A stretch of 64,000 nt of DNA from Chrysogorgia sp. JL179-B06. Lineage: Eukaryota > Cnidaria > Anthozoa > Scleralcyonacea > Chrysogorgiidae. A program made the translations under genes and the position numbers. The notes beneath the pieces are model-generated. The model made no database searches. It saw only the letters and a program-made list of their open reading frames with translations, and was not told the origin of the DNA. Location of the stretch: NCBI GenBank assembly GCA_035772405.1, contig JAYKKM010000193.1, positions 791,001 through 855,000 on the forward strand. The letters run 5' to 3'. Shown here piece after piece: positions 1 through 10,254 of the stretch. Within the stretch, counting starts at the first letter, position 1. Every line of letters starts with the position of its first letter.

Positions 1-13
1 TCATTCCCGTCGT

Positions 14-2455
14 TTGATGCGTATCACTATTAAATCCATGTCCAATAATTTACAACATACTGATGACTACATCTCGGGATGTAAGTCCTCTCTCTCCCAG
101 GTCTGCCCACCTATTTTGTTTACCGCTATCGTTCAACAAATTCGCATGCTAAATTCCAGACTCTATGTTTTTCTTAAAGACGTTAAGGCGTCCAAATTGG
201 CCAAATTACTGGGTCCTTCCCCGAATCCCTCCCAAAGCACTAGTTCCTCTAACGAAGTCACTCGTCTAGTTTTCACTATTCCCTCTGATTTGCCATTATC
301 TGACCCCGAGAGATCTTTTCTTGCGAAAGGTCTCAAGTTTGTTCCCAACTCCGGGCCCATCGATCTATTTTCAGTTAAAGAGGATACCGAATCTTTCTTC
401 CGCCGCATGCGCCTCAAAGCCTTTTTTCATGATAAGCCCACTTTCAATAGCAATAAGGATATTTTCGAAGAACTCAACCCCAAGAAGTCGTCTTGGTCTC
501 CATCCGAAGGTGATTTTTCTTCCCTTGATCTTTTCGTAAGACAATGCCGCCATGACATTGATAAATTGCAACCTCCGCGCAGAAAACAAGTTCATAACCT
601 TAACAAAGAAGAGCTTCTAGCTTTGAATTCATTACGATGCCGAAATGACGTTGTCATAAAACCTGCGGACAAAGGTGGCGCTGTAGTTGTCCGGAGAGCG
701 GACTTGTATCGACAAGAGGCTCTTCGTCAACTCAGCGACACCATCTTTTATACTAAGTTGAATTCCGATCCCACTCAATCTCACCAAAAATCCGTCAAAA
801 CTACCATCAAGAATTTCATCCAAGCCGGTGAATTGCCTGCCTCTGCATCTAACCTTATATTAACAACCCCCAGAACGCCTGTCATATATTTCCTACCTAA
901 AATCCATAAACCTAACAATCCTGGCAGGCCGATTGTTTCCGCTTGTAGTTGCCCCACCGAGCTCGTTTCCAGTTTTCTAGACAACGTTATGTATCCTTTG
1001 GTTAAGAAGTTGCCTTCTTATATCAAAGATACTAAACATGCCTTGCAAATTTTCGACCAGTTACGTTTCAGTAGTTCCGATAAATTTATTTTCACGATGG
1101 ACGTCAAGTCCTTATACACCGTCATTCCCCATTGTGATGGCCTTGAAGCTCTGAAGTTTTTCTTTGATCAGCGCACTAATTTAGAACCCTCCACAACCAC
1201 GTTACTCCGCTTAGCAGAACTAGTGCTTACCCTTAACAATTTTTCGTTTGATGGTGAACATTATCAACAAATAAGTGGTGTTGCGATGGGCACCAAAATG
1301 GGTCCAAGCTATGCTAATTTATTTGTTGGTTATGTTGAAAAACAGATCTTTGAACAATACACGGGTCCCTTGCCTGATTTTTTCGGAAGATTTATCGATG
1401 ACTGTTTAGGAACAGCGTCGTGTTCACGTGTCCTTTTAGAGCAGTTCATCAACTTTGTTGATGATTTTCATCCTGCTCTGAAGTTCACGTGGGAAATCAG
1501 CGAGACCTCTGTGTCGTTCCTTGATATTTTAATTTCGATTAATGGTGATTCGCTGAAAACGTCGGTCTCGTACAAGCCTACTGACTCCCATAGTTATCTT
1601 CTATTTTCATCCTCTCATCCCAACCACACTAAGCAATCCATCCCTTACTCTCAATTCTTGCGTCTTCGCCGCTTATGTAGCGACGACCAAGATTTTCAAG
1701 TCAAATCAATGGAAATGAGATCTTTTTTTGTCCAACGTGGTTACCCTACCAACCTTTTAGACCTCGCCGTTCAGAAAGCTTTTCTCGTCCCCCGTTTAGA
1801 CGCCCTTGAACCATCTTTGGAACGAGTTTCAAACAATAAAATTCCTTTAGTTCTAACATTTCATCCTTTCAATTTTAAAGTTAAAAATATTATTAATCGG
1901 AATTTTCACATTTTACAAAATGATCCTGAGACGTCAGCCATTTTCACCGACAACCCTTTGGTATCTTTTCGCCGTAATAAAAACATTCGTGACTCCTTAG
2001 TACATAGTTCCCTTAAACAAAATACCTCGGCACCAGCGGGAACATTTTCTTGCGGCCGTTCCCGCTGTAACACATGCGCTTTTCTCAATCCCACTACAGT
2101 TATTACTGCCCCCAAATTCGACCACACAATCCGTCATGCTTTTTCATGCACGTCCACCAACATAATTTATTGCATTTCATGCGATAAATGCCCTAAAATC
2201 TACATCGGTGAAACTGGGCGACGTCTTTCAGACAGGTTTGCTGAACATCTTCGTTCCGTGAGGATCAATGATGGTGACAAACCTGTAGCCCGCCATTTCA
2301 ACAGCTCCAACCATTTGGTTTCAGACATGAAAGTCTGTGCCATCCTTCCCATCTCCGGTGGCAACGATAACCGCAAGCGTCAAGAGAAGCGTCTCATTTT
2401 TAAACTTGGCACCACACATCCTCTTGGTCTTAACGAACGTTTTTCTTTTATTTAA
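14..2455 (+). CDS. Penelope-like retroelement polyprotein (RT + GIY-YIG), intact ORF
   Basis: This single open frame of 813 residues encodes the reverse transcriptase and endonuclease of a Penelope-like element (PLE), which copies its RNA into chromosomal DNA. The RT core shows the PLE-style YFLPKIHKP...GRPIVS block near residue 300, TMDVKSLYT near 365, the GVAMGTKMGPSYANLF block near 425-440, and the catalytic FIDD box at residues 460-463 (the usual Y/F-x-D-D). A cysteine cluster (FSCGRSRCNTC) lies before the C-terminal GIY-YIG nuclease, whose IYC and YIGETGR motifs fall at about residues 718-735, followed by RFAEHL. The length and absence of stops suggest a recent copy. The true start may lie upstream, because the window opens just before the first ATG. 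It is followed by a 3' tail with a hammerhead-like motif at 2787. Family is confident; subfamily is not resolved. Confidence 0.93.
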   Translation: MMRITIKSMSNNLQHTDDYISGCKSSLSQVCPPILFTAIVQQIRMLNSRLYVFLKDVKASKLAKLLGPSPNPSQSTSSSNEVTRLVFTIPSDLPLSDPERSFLAKGLKFVPNSGPIDLFSVKEDTESFFRRMRLKAFFHDKPTFNSNKDIFEELNPKKSSWSPSEGDFSSLDLFVRQCRHDIDKLQPPRRKQVHNLNKEELLALNSLRCRNDVVIKPADKGGAVVVRRADLYRQEALRQLSDTIFYTKLNSDPTQSHQKSVKTTIKNFIQAGELPASASNLILTTPRTPVIYFLPKIHKPNNPGRPIVSACSCPTELVSSFLDNVMYPLVKKLPSYIKDTKHALQIFDQLRFSSSDKFIFTMDVKSLYTVIPHCDGLEALKFFFDQRTNLEPSTTTLLRLAELVLTLNNFSFDGEHYQQISGVAMGTKMGPSYANLFVGYVEKQIFEQYTGPLPDFFGRFIDDCLGTASCSRVLLEQFINFVDDFHPALKFTWEISETSVSFLDILISINGDSLKTSVSYKPTDSHSYLLFSSSHPNHTKQSIPYSQFLRLRRLCSDDQDFQVKSMEMRSFFVQRGYPTNLLDLAVQKAFLVPRLDALEPSLERVSNNKIPLVLTFHPFNFKVKNIINRNFHILQNDPETSAIFTDNPLVSFRRNKNIRDSLVHSSLKQNTSAPAGTFSCGRSRCNTCAFLNPTTVITAPKFDHTIRHAFSCTSTNIIYCISCDKCPKIYIGETGRRLSDRFAEHLRSVRINDGDKPVARHFNSSNHLVSDMKVCAILPISGGNDNRKRQEKRLIFKLGTTHPLGLNERFSFI

Positions 2456-2860
2456 TTTCCTACAAGTTTTTTGGTTATTTTAGTTTGCTTGGAACCTTTA
2501 TTATTATTAATTTTTTATTATTCGCGTATGCATTTTCATTCCTTTTCAAATTTTTTGTTTCTTATGCTAATATTATCGCCTAATCCCCTTGAATATTGGA
2601 CCTGTCATTTCTCCCGCCCCCTCAGTCTGCTTGCTGATCGACTGTTAAAAATAGCAAATGATCTTACGTTTCCCATCTCATTAATTATTAGTTTGTTTAT
2701 CTCCCGTGCATTTGATTGGCTACTTTCTACTTGTGACACCCTTTTGGCATATATATAAGCCCTATTTATTTCATTTCATCTCGTCTTACTCTGATAAAGG
2801 GCTCCGCTCGAAACGTCAGTATCTCGTCACTAAATTCTTGGCAGTTTACCACCTTTTCAC
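2456..2860 (+). mobile_element. 3' tail of the first Penelope-like element
   Basis: Non-coding tail after the PLE stop codon, AT-rich and pyrimidine-rich on the + strand. It contains the hammerhead-like core at 2787-2821 and ends near a long TA tract. I see no separate gene here; open frames in this stretch have no recognisable content. Confidence 0.6.
2787..2821 (+). ncRNA. Hammerhead-like ribozyme motif in PLE tail (core base changed)
   Basis: Stem I is formed by TACT (2787-2790) and AGTA (2818-2821). The first core segment reads CTGATAA, where the consensus is CTGANGA. Stem II pairs GGGC with GCTC around a 3-base loop. The second core GAAA is followed by ACGTC, with the cleavage-type GTC. 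ACGT is self-complementary, as expected for the dimeric hammerheads known in PLEs. The change at the second G of CTGANGA (G8) predicts poor or no activity. Confidence 0.6.
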
Positions 2861-2864
2861 TTTG

Positions 2865-2889
2865 CTATATAGATATATATATATATATA

Positions 2890-2955
<66 letters not shown>
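2865..2955. repeat. (TA)n microsatellite
   Basis: About 90 bp of nearly uninterrupted TA dinucleotides. It forms the left border of the inverted PLE pair that follows; a matching tract lies on the right side at 4415. Confidence 0.95.
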
Positions 2956-2958
<3 letters not shown>

Positions 2959-3109
2959 AATTTAAAAAAGAACAGGCAGACCAAAACGATGATGCTCCTA
3001 GCAGAAGGATCCACAAACATGGATACAAGTTATGCTCTTGGATGATATTATATATGAATTGAAGAAAATGACAAAGAGCAAGAAAACTTCTCACCAGTCC
3101 AGATAAATG

Positions 3110-3150
3110 TTTAATAAAATATTTCGAACATTCGTTCTTCTTCAGTTAAA
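3110..3150 (-). ncRNA. Hammerhead-like motif, inverted PLE arm
   Basis: Reverse-complement copy of the motif at 4321-4361, with the same CTGAAGA core, the GAAC/GTTC stem II and GAAA. The segment after GAAA differs slightly from the right arm. Confidence 0.5.
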
Positions 3151-3371
3151 ATATAAGTATAATATATGGCACAAAGTGCCCTATATATACATAATATACA
3201 ATAAAAATTTACATAAATTTACTTAAAAATGATCCTAGTAATAATTAACATGACATGTATTTAATGCGTTTCTTTGAACGGTATTCGCATCTTTTGTTTA
3301 ACCCTAACGGCTGTAAAGTACGCAATTGTGCTGTCCAATAAGCCTCTCTGGCTAATAGAAGTTCCTCAACA

Positions 3372-4226
3372 TTGTCTTTATTTAAAATAGCTTCAATTAC
3401 TATAAACTCAAATCGTACAAAGTACAAATCGTATTTAAAACAGCAAAATTATGATAATGAATTGGTAGATAAACAATTTGAAAAGGCCATGCGGAAAGAT
3501 AGGACTGAAATTTTGAAACCCAAGAGGAAGCGCAAGAGACGCACGTTTCCGTTAGTATTAGATTATAACCCCAGACTTCCAGACATCGGCAAAATTATTA
3601 AGAGAAACGTGAATTTATTAGAATCGTCTCCGTTGTTAAGAGATATATTTCCGCCTAAGTCCATCATACCTGCTTATAGGAGAACGAAGAATTTGAAGGA
3701 TATATTAGCGCCTTCTAAGTTTAGGAAAAAGGCCTACGATACTGGAGATAACTCGGTTAAGTTAGGATGTTTTAAATGTATAAAGAAATGTGACCTATGT
3801 AAAAATTATTTGGCAGAAGCTGAAAATTTTACTAGTTATGCCACAGGCCGCTTTTATAAGATGAAGCAGGCGCTTTCTTGTACTTCCTCTGGGGTGATAT
3901 ATTTAGTTTCTTGTAAGAAATGCAAATTGCAGTATGTGGGATCCACTAATAACCAGTTTAAAGTTCGATTTCGCAATCATAAATCGGCAATGGTTACCGG
4001 TAAAAATACCTGTGAGGTTGCCACACATTTTAATAAAACTCCTCATGTCTTAGGGGATTTTGAGTTTATAGTAATTGAAGCTATTTTAAATAAAGACAAT
4101 GTTGAGGAACTTCTATTAGCCAGAGAGGCTTATTGGACAGCACAATTGCGTACTTTACAGCCGTTAGGGTTAAACAAAAGATGCGAATACCGTTCAAAGA
4201 AACGCATTAAATACATGTCATGTTAA
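3372..4226 (+). pseudogene. PLE C-terminal fragment with GIY-YIG domain
   Basis: An open frame of 284 residues carrying the basic linker (KPKRKRKRR), the cysteine pairs CFKCIKKCDLC, and a GIY-YIG nuclease (VIYLVSCKKCKLQYVGST followed by RFRNHKSAM). It lacks the reverse transcriptase core, so it is 5'-truncated and cannot move on its own. The first residues run into the inverted left arm, so the nominal start codon is an artefact of the junction. It differs from the element at 14-2455 and belongs to another PLE lineage. Confidence 0.85.
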
Positions 4227-4320
4227 TTATTACTAGGATCATTTTTAAGTAAATTTATGTAAATTTTTATTGTATATTATGTATATATAGGGCACTTTGT
4301 GCCATATATTATACTTATAT

Positions 4321-4361
4321 TTTAACTGAAGAAGAACGAATGTTCGAAATATGTTATTAAA
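4321..4361 (+). ncRNA. Hammerhead-like ribozyme motif in PLE tail
   Basis: TTTAA (4321) can pair with TTAAA (4357) as stem I. CTGAAGA matches the core consensus, GAAC and GTTC form stem II around GAAT, and GAAA completes the core. A UUA triplet precedes the stem I 3' strand, which would be the cleavage site. The stem III region (TATG) is weak. Confidence 0.5.
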
Positions 4362-4412
4362 CATTTATCTGGACTGGTGAGAAGTTTTCTTGCTCTTTGT
4401 CATTTTCTTCAA

Positions 4413-4414
<2 letters not shown>

Positions 4415-4482
<68 letters not shown>
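4415..4482. repeat. (TA)n microsatellite
   Basis: About 65 bp of TA dinucleotides at the right border of the inverted PLE, ending in a short GATA run. Confidence 0.93.
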
Positions 4483-5264
4483 TAGATAGATGGTAAATAA
4501 ATCTTCTGGAAGTATTAGAGTGCTCGATACAATATATTGTAGAGCTTAATGTATTAAATTAAATAAATAAATTACTAAATAAATTTAAAAAAAATTATAA
4601 AACTAATAATGATAATTATAATAATGAAAAAAACCCACATAAAATAGATAAATTAAAGATCTAAATGGGTTATGTGCGAACGGGACTTTAAGACCCATGC
4701 AAGGCACCCACCCATTTAAATTAACATACTGTATTGATAACATAATGAGTGATTGAATTAGTTAAAGACTGGAAGGATATATAGATGGTTGGATGGATGA
4801 ATATTATTTTCTGTGGCAAGGACAGTCACGAGACAAGGACCAAGTACAATTAGTCCTTTCTGTATCAAAAACTGAACTAACTAAGGAGGAATATACGCGC
4901 CTAAGATAAAGTTTAAATGAACCCGGACTGGAAAAGTGATTAATAGTGATTATTATTTATTTAAAAAATTCCTGGTTTCTCATTGGCTAACAGCCAGCTG
5001 TGAAATCGTCATATCAACTCAACAACCTCGTGTCCAGGCTCTTTACGCGGCGACAGCTTGCCAAATATGGTCAAGCGAGTCAATACGATAATTATTAACG
5101 CGTCAATATGACTTCGTTGTCATGGTTATGGCGACGACAATCATATTGACTCGTTGACAATGACAAACTCCCAACACTGCCGTGGAAAAACAAATGGCTT
5201 CCTTAAGGTTCGCCAACCTTGCTAGCACGCAAGATATTTTTCATTTTTTAAATAAATAATAAAA
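4483..5264. other. Gene-free AT-rich stretch
   Basis: I see no coding exon or recognisable element here. Short inverted segments around 5020-5160 (GAGTCAATA and its complement) suggest a worn foldback repeat. Confidence 0.5.
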
Positions 5265-5412
5265 CAATTATTGAACTCGGTTTTCGCGTGATATGAAGAA
5301 TTATCATGCCCTCAGTTTGCCGTTATCAACCTCAGCCTGCGGCTTCGGTTGATAACGGCAAACTTCGGGCATGGTAATTCTTCATATCACGCTCAACCTC
5401 GTTCAATAATTG
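5265..5412. repeat. 148 bp near-perfect palindrome
   Basis: The two arms, each about 68 bp, are almost exact reverse complements (starting CAATTATTGAAC and ending GTTCAATAATTG) around a short GC-rich centre. This is the form of a small foldback MITE. No target duplication is obvious. Confidence 0.85.
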
Positions 5413-6990
5413 CTAATTAACAGTGGTGTTCCATATCTTAACAATACGATTGAAATAAGTTGCTTGAAAAGTACTTGTTTTGCAGAGGGAGATTTGAAGC
5501 ATAACACTAGAAGTCTGACTGAGTCGAGTGCGAGAGTGGTTTACGAATGAAACATAGTTATTAATGTTCAGATTGATATAGCCATTTAAAGCTTTGAAGA
5601 AAAATACTAAATCTTTAATTTCTCTGTCATAAGACAGAGGAAGTAGATCCAGAATCATCAGCCGCTGCTTGTAAGATATTTCGCCCGGTTTGGTTCTCAG
5701 AATCCACCTCGTTGCTCTTCGTTGCACCTTTTCTATTTTTTGTCGGACTGTGCTGTGGACTGTGACTTTATCAGCGACAAACCTGACTCTCGTGTCGGTT
5801 AACAAAGGACAAGTTCTTTTCAGTAAACGAAGCAGTTTGTTAGCCTTCGCGACAATGTTGTTGATATGACTTTCCTAGGAGAGTTTAGTGGACATGATGA
5901 TATTTACTGTAGCTTTTCTGTACCAAGGTAATAGTCAAAAGACAAAGGGCTCTTCTTGCGTGTAACATGCAGTTAAGACCTTACGTTTAGACGCGTTAAA
6001 TCGCATGTTGTTTTCATGACTCCAAGCATTTAAGTTTGTCAAAGCTTGTTGCAGTGTCTTGCGCTGAGTCAATTTCTGAAGTGATGCTTCTGTAGAGTTT
6101 CGAATCATCTGCATTGTATAAGGCAGTCGATGTTCCGTCCGGTATGACTTCTGGAAGGTCGTTTATGAAAATAACAAAAAGCAAGGGCCCTAGAATGCTG
6201 CCTTGGGGAACACCAGAGGTTACAGGTGCCCATTGTGAAGCGACGCTGTCTACAACAACTCTTTGAAGTCGGCCTGTTAGATAATCGGTAAACCAGTCTA
6301 GAACTGGTCCTGTAACTGTAAATAGATGTCTTTTCAATTTTGTTTAAGAATAAGCTATAATCTACATTGCATGATATTCCTGTAAACTCGCACGTATGTT
6401 GCGCTGTTTATTTCAATAAAGACTTTTATTATTATTATTATTATAACACCGTAGCTTTTGAGTTTCTGAAGAAGAATAAAGTGGTCAACTGAATCAAAAG
6501 CTTTGGCAAAATCAAGGTATAAAGCGTCAGTCTGAATGTTCTTGTCAAGTTTCTGTCCAATGTTGTGAAGAACAGCTGAGAGAAGCTGTGTTACACAGGA
6601 ACGATTTCTCAGAAACCCATGTTGTAACCCGGTAATAAGATCAATAATGTGATCGTAGAGCCTATTGTAAACGCAGAGTTCCAATACTTTACTAAGAATG
6701 GGTAGAAGTGAGATTGGTCTGTAATTTTCAGCAGGTTGTTTCAGGTCCTTTTTGTGAATGGGCGTAACATCTGCTGTTTTCCACTGAGATGGAAGGCGCC
6801 CAAACTGGAGTGAGTGGTTGAAGATTTCACAAAGACTTGGCGCGATCTGCTGACTATACACTCTTTCAAGATGCGTGATCCGCATGCCTTCGATGTGTCC
6901 AAACTTGCTAAATAATAGGCAACTTCATCCACACTCCGAGATATTTTAGATAGTTGCATGTTAGTCCTCAGAGGAAAAGAAGAATGAGTA
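5413..6990 (-). pseudogene. Decayed non-LTR retrotransposon (CR1/L2/Jockey-like LINE)
   Basis: On the - strand, from about 6960 down to 5413, pieces of a LINE reverse transcriptase appear in order. There is a start of RT with WKTADVTPIHKK, YRPISLLP and LYLDFAKAFDSVDH; then [16 protein letters not shown] and a YxADD-like catalytic box with an extra residue (ALYNADD); then the C-terminal region (KVQRRATRWIL, IWNTTVN). Frameshifts and stops separate the pieces, so it is dead. A short insertion ending in an ATT tail splits it at about 6335-6445. The 5' ORF1 and most of the endonuclease are absent. Confidence 0.85.
6335..6445 (+). mobile_element. Short SINE-like insertion with ATT tail
   Basis: About 105 bp interrupt the LINE reading between KLKSYGV and the [10 protein letters not shown] segment. 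The insert reads on the + strand into AATAAAGACTTTT and then an ATT repeat, the form of a LINE- or SINE-type 3' end. The origin of the body is not recognised. Confidence 0.5.
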
Positions 6991-7605
6991 TAGTAGTAGT
7001 TGTATTCATCCTTGATTCATTAATGGCGGTTAAAGGACTTGACTTATCGTATAGTCATACGTTCCAGATTACGGAAGTGCGGTGAGTCAATATCCAGCCG
7101 ATGGAATGGGTGGTTAGATAAGAACTCCAATGTAGGTGTCACCATCTCGTTACAATTTGTCCATGCTTCCCAGGCAGAATGCTTTCCTTTCCCATTAAAT
7201 ACAGACGTAGTGTCGCAGCCACTAAAAGCATGGAAGACAGGCGCGAAATTTCTGCTCACCAGAGATTCACAGACTTTGTTGATACTGAGGAATCTAAAAT
7301 GCCTACCCATACCAAATATAACCCAGATCTTCAAGTTGGGGTTCATCACTTTCAGATCATAGAACTTTCAGAACATATGACCACAACGTCTGTGTCAACA
7401 GTTCTTACGAGGGCTGTGTTGCCAGTGTCGAGGGCATTTATACATGCAGAGGTGAACAACAATACGGATGTCGCCTTCCTCGTGATTGTAGTTGGCCATA
7501 GGCTGAGCTGAGATCCTCTAGTTATTACTGACTGTCCTGTAATCACGTAATTAAATGACAGATGTAACACTACAAAATAATTAAAAAGCTAAGTGGTTAA
7601 CAATC

Positions 7606-7691
7606 CAGCCTCGTACCCAAGCGCTTGTTTTGCTTTGCGCGACTGGCGCGCCAAGCGCGCAAAGCAAAACAAGCGCCTGGGTACGAGGCTG
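7606..7691. repeat. 86 bp palindrome with CCTCGTACCCA arms
   Basis: Near-perfect inverted repeat of about 40 bp per arm, inserted within the XPG-like pseudogene. Its ends carry the CCTCGTACCCA motif that recurs elsewhere in the window (about 21175 and 30917). Confidence 0.8.
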
Positions 7692-7806
7692 TTAACAGTC
7701 ACTAAACGTCAAAAGATGGCATACTTTATATTTATTTAGATATTGCAGTATGTAAAGCGCATTTGATCATAACACTGTATGTTAATTTGCGCTATATAAG
7801 TATTAA

Positions 7807-7807
7807 A

Positions 7808-7855
<48 letters not shown>

Positions 7856-7866
7856 AAAAAAAATAA

Positions 7867-7926
<60 letters not shown>
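7807..7926. repeat. (ATT)n microsatellite
   Basis: About 120 bp of ATT/TTA trinucleotides with a short A-rich interruption. The preceding bases (GCGCTATATAAGTATTAAATATT) look like a LINE/SINE 3' end that seeded the repeat. Confidence 0.95.
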
Positions 7927-7929
<3 letters not shown>

Positions 7930-8248
7930 TGAAGTAATTAAAATGCTCTTGTCGGCTGGAAAATCGAAGACTGAAACCATGAAGGACAAAAACTGAAACA
8001 GTTCTGATTTGTTTGTAGAATCTCTTAGGAATTCCATCTAGTTTGATGGAAGTTTAGCCTGAGGTGAGACTTTCCTTCATACTCCGGCTCCTCGTCGTTC
8101 TCTCTTGATTTCCTTTAGACTGTTAGGAGTGTAGGTGTCCCAAACAATGTCTACTCTTTGGGATTGCTGTAAATGGTATTCGATATGTGGTATGAAGATC
8201 TTCTGTGCATAATCCTCAAACGTAACTGCACCAGTGGGTGGAAGTGAG

Positions 8249-9246
8249 CAGTGGTGTGCTGGCAGGGGAGGCCAGGGGGACGAGGCCCCCCATGTGAAGA
8301 TTTTTAGAGGGAGCCAAAAGCTTGAAGAGGGCGCAAAAAACGGCACGTAATTACGCAAAAACGTTTGTTAGAATTTGAAAAGTTGAAGAGAGAAACAATA
8401 CTAGTTAAAACAAGGTTTTTGGATTGTATAAAAGAGTCTCGGAGACAATGAACTCTCTCTTCAGCATTCAGAGCGCCCGAGGACCGAGTTGTTGACGGCT
8501 TTTTATCGAGATATTTGAAAACGCGGGTCGCACTTGCCAACGCTGATCCCCACTGCTATATCGATGGCCGCGGCAATAAAACGCCTCGTGGCCTCAAAAT
8601 ACAGGAAATGCCGTTTCAGAAACCCAAAATTCAAAAAATTTCCGGGGAGACATACCCAGGTTCTCTGAAACACTATTTTAGTACATTTTGAGGCGAGTTT
8701 TGAGATAATTGAAAGTGTCATATCGATATTAAAATGACCGTGAATAGGTGGCAAGTGAGGACCGTCGACGAAGTCGACGTTCTTTCAAACGGAAGTGCAA
8801 TGGCGACATGAAAAAAGTGAAGAAAATTGCACATCTTTCTGCGATTAATTTGTTAGTCACATTACATGTCAACTCACTTGATCATGAAACAGACATCCCC
8901 CACAAGTTTCTCAACGGATTTCAACTTTTCACGAGAACGGTATTGTGGACCATTGGCTACGCCATTGTTTGTTTGGAAGGGGGTTGGCGCAAAATAGGTT
9001 AGTGACGACACATTTTTCAGGTGTGTCCGGGTATGCCTCCGGGAATCCAAAATTTTCCGCGGGAACATGCCCCCGGACCCTCCTTAAATACTTATGCCGC
9101 TTCGATCTAATCATGTTACATTTGTCACCCCCCCCCCCCCCCCATGACACAACTGCAAACCAAATACTAGCGGCGCCACTGACGATGGGGCGCCAAATTT
9201 ACTGTTGGCCTCCCCTGACGAACAGCTAGAGGCCAGCACGCCACTG
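8249..9246. mobile_element. hAT-like non-autonomous element, 8 bp target duplication
   Basis: The terminal inverted repeats are CAGTGGTGTGCTGGC (left) and GCCAGCACGCCACTG (right), flanked by the identical 8-mer GAAGTGAG at 8241-8248 and 9247-9254. An 8 bp duplication and CAG...CTG termini fit the hAT superfamily. The 998 bp interior has no transposase-like ORF and includes a run of C at about 9128. It interrupts the XPG-like pseudogene, whose reading resumes on the other side. Confidence 0.85.
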
Positions 9247-9310
9247 GAAGTGAGTGAACAAGAACTGCACCATCAAGAATTTTGCAGTTAATTGGAGTTT
9301 GCTCAGCCAT

Positions 9311-10245
9311 CATCGATTTGGTTTTGCTTTATTTCCGTAATTGAATTAAATATAGATACTAGAAATACGTTCCGCAATAACCCCTCGCCGCCTTTTCTAC
9401 CTGGCATAGATTTTCTTTTCCCATCCATGGTCCCCAGGGCACAGACCGCGCACTCCGTGTCTCGACCAATATTTACTCGATTTCAATTCTGAAAACAGAT
9501 TTGGAATCAGCGAGTCTAAATACATAACATACGTGCCTATTATATTACGCAAACGTGTATACCCTTCGTAAAAACCTGTTTATGTAGTTCGTCAGATTAC
9601 ATATCGCCAATGGCCGCATCGCGTTGTCTGCCCAAATATTATCCGATTCAAACGGATCACCCAAAATGAGTTTTTACTTCCTTACAATTGATATATATAT
9701 AGAAAGGATTTATGGTGAAGGAAAATTTCGAGTGTTAGAATACATACATTTTAAGACCAAACCGGGACCAGTTGCGAAAAATGTAACTTCAAGGCCTCCC
9801 GGCTGGAATTGAACCCGCGACCCTACGGAAGCCGTTGCCGATATATATATATATATATATATAAATATATATAAAATATAATATACATACAAATTAACTT
9901 ATCACGAGAAATGGATCCCTTCGCTTGCGAGGGGATTTATTGTGCCGGAGCACAATTGATATCTATTTAATTCAATTACGGATAGCCAATCAAAATACTT
10001 CCGGCGATGGATTATCCCAGAGGTTGGGGAAGGAACACAGGCTCTGGGAACGAGATTGTATCGAGATCTCATTGTATATATACATATAACTCGGCAAAGA
10101 GGTCTGGGCACGAGACACAAGTGCTGTCAACGGAGCAAAAATTACTAGATCTAGTTTTTTCATAAAACTGCTTCAGAGGCTAATTATGCCAACGTGCAAC
10201 CGTTTGCATGGAATTTTTTTCCAATTGCAGATTCCATCGTATTTA
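9311..10245. repeat. Foldback repeat remnant with SINE-like piece
   Basis: The segment near 9330-9360 (CCGTAATTGAATTAAATA) recurs in inverted form near 9950-9985, so a foldback repeat spans this stretch. Inside, 9354-9540 is related to 43070-43290 (shared CCATCCATGGTCCCCAG). Also inside, 9710-9840 shares a tRNA-like SINE piece with 26925-27150. No gene is seen. Confidence 0.55.
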
Positions 10246-10254
10246 GATAAAGAG

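Larger units (their letters stand above)
3045..4430. mobile_element. Inverted-repeat Penelope-like element (fold-back PLE)
   Basis: The 3' end of a PLE appears twice in opposite orientation. The left arm (about 3045-3413, - strand) is a near-exact reverse complement of the right arm (about 4056-4425, + strand). Both include the last roughly 55 codons of the GIY-YIG ORF and the whole 3' tail. The right copy extends further 5', so the unique spacer is the upstream part of the ORF. PLEs are known to make partial inverted duplications on insertion. TA tracts border both sides. Confidence 0.88.
7023..9310 (-). pseudogene. XPG/FEN-like transposon-associated gene, pseudogenised
   Basis: Read on the - strand, separated segments belong to one protein family that I recall as widespread in cnidarian and mollusc genomes. 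In order they are a segment near 9290 (LTAKILDGA); FEDYAQKIFIPHIEYHL and RVDIVWDTYTPNSLKE (8080-8230); ELFQFLSF (7960-8030); then LVRTVDTDVVVI (7370-7450) and HAFSGCDTTSVFNGKGK (7150-7230). The DTDVVV and GCDT motifs resemble XPG/FEN-type nuclease signatures, and Academ DNA transposons carry such nucleases, but that link is inference. Stops, a palindrome (7606), an ATT microsatellite (7807) and a 998 bp insertion (8249) break the frame. Confidence 0.6.

Noticed and set aside
7852..8037. Poly-asparagine frame
   Set aside because: The asparagine run is an ATT microsatellite. Only the part upstream of it (ELFQFLSF) belongs to the XPG-like pseudogene.
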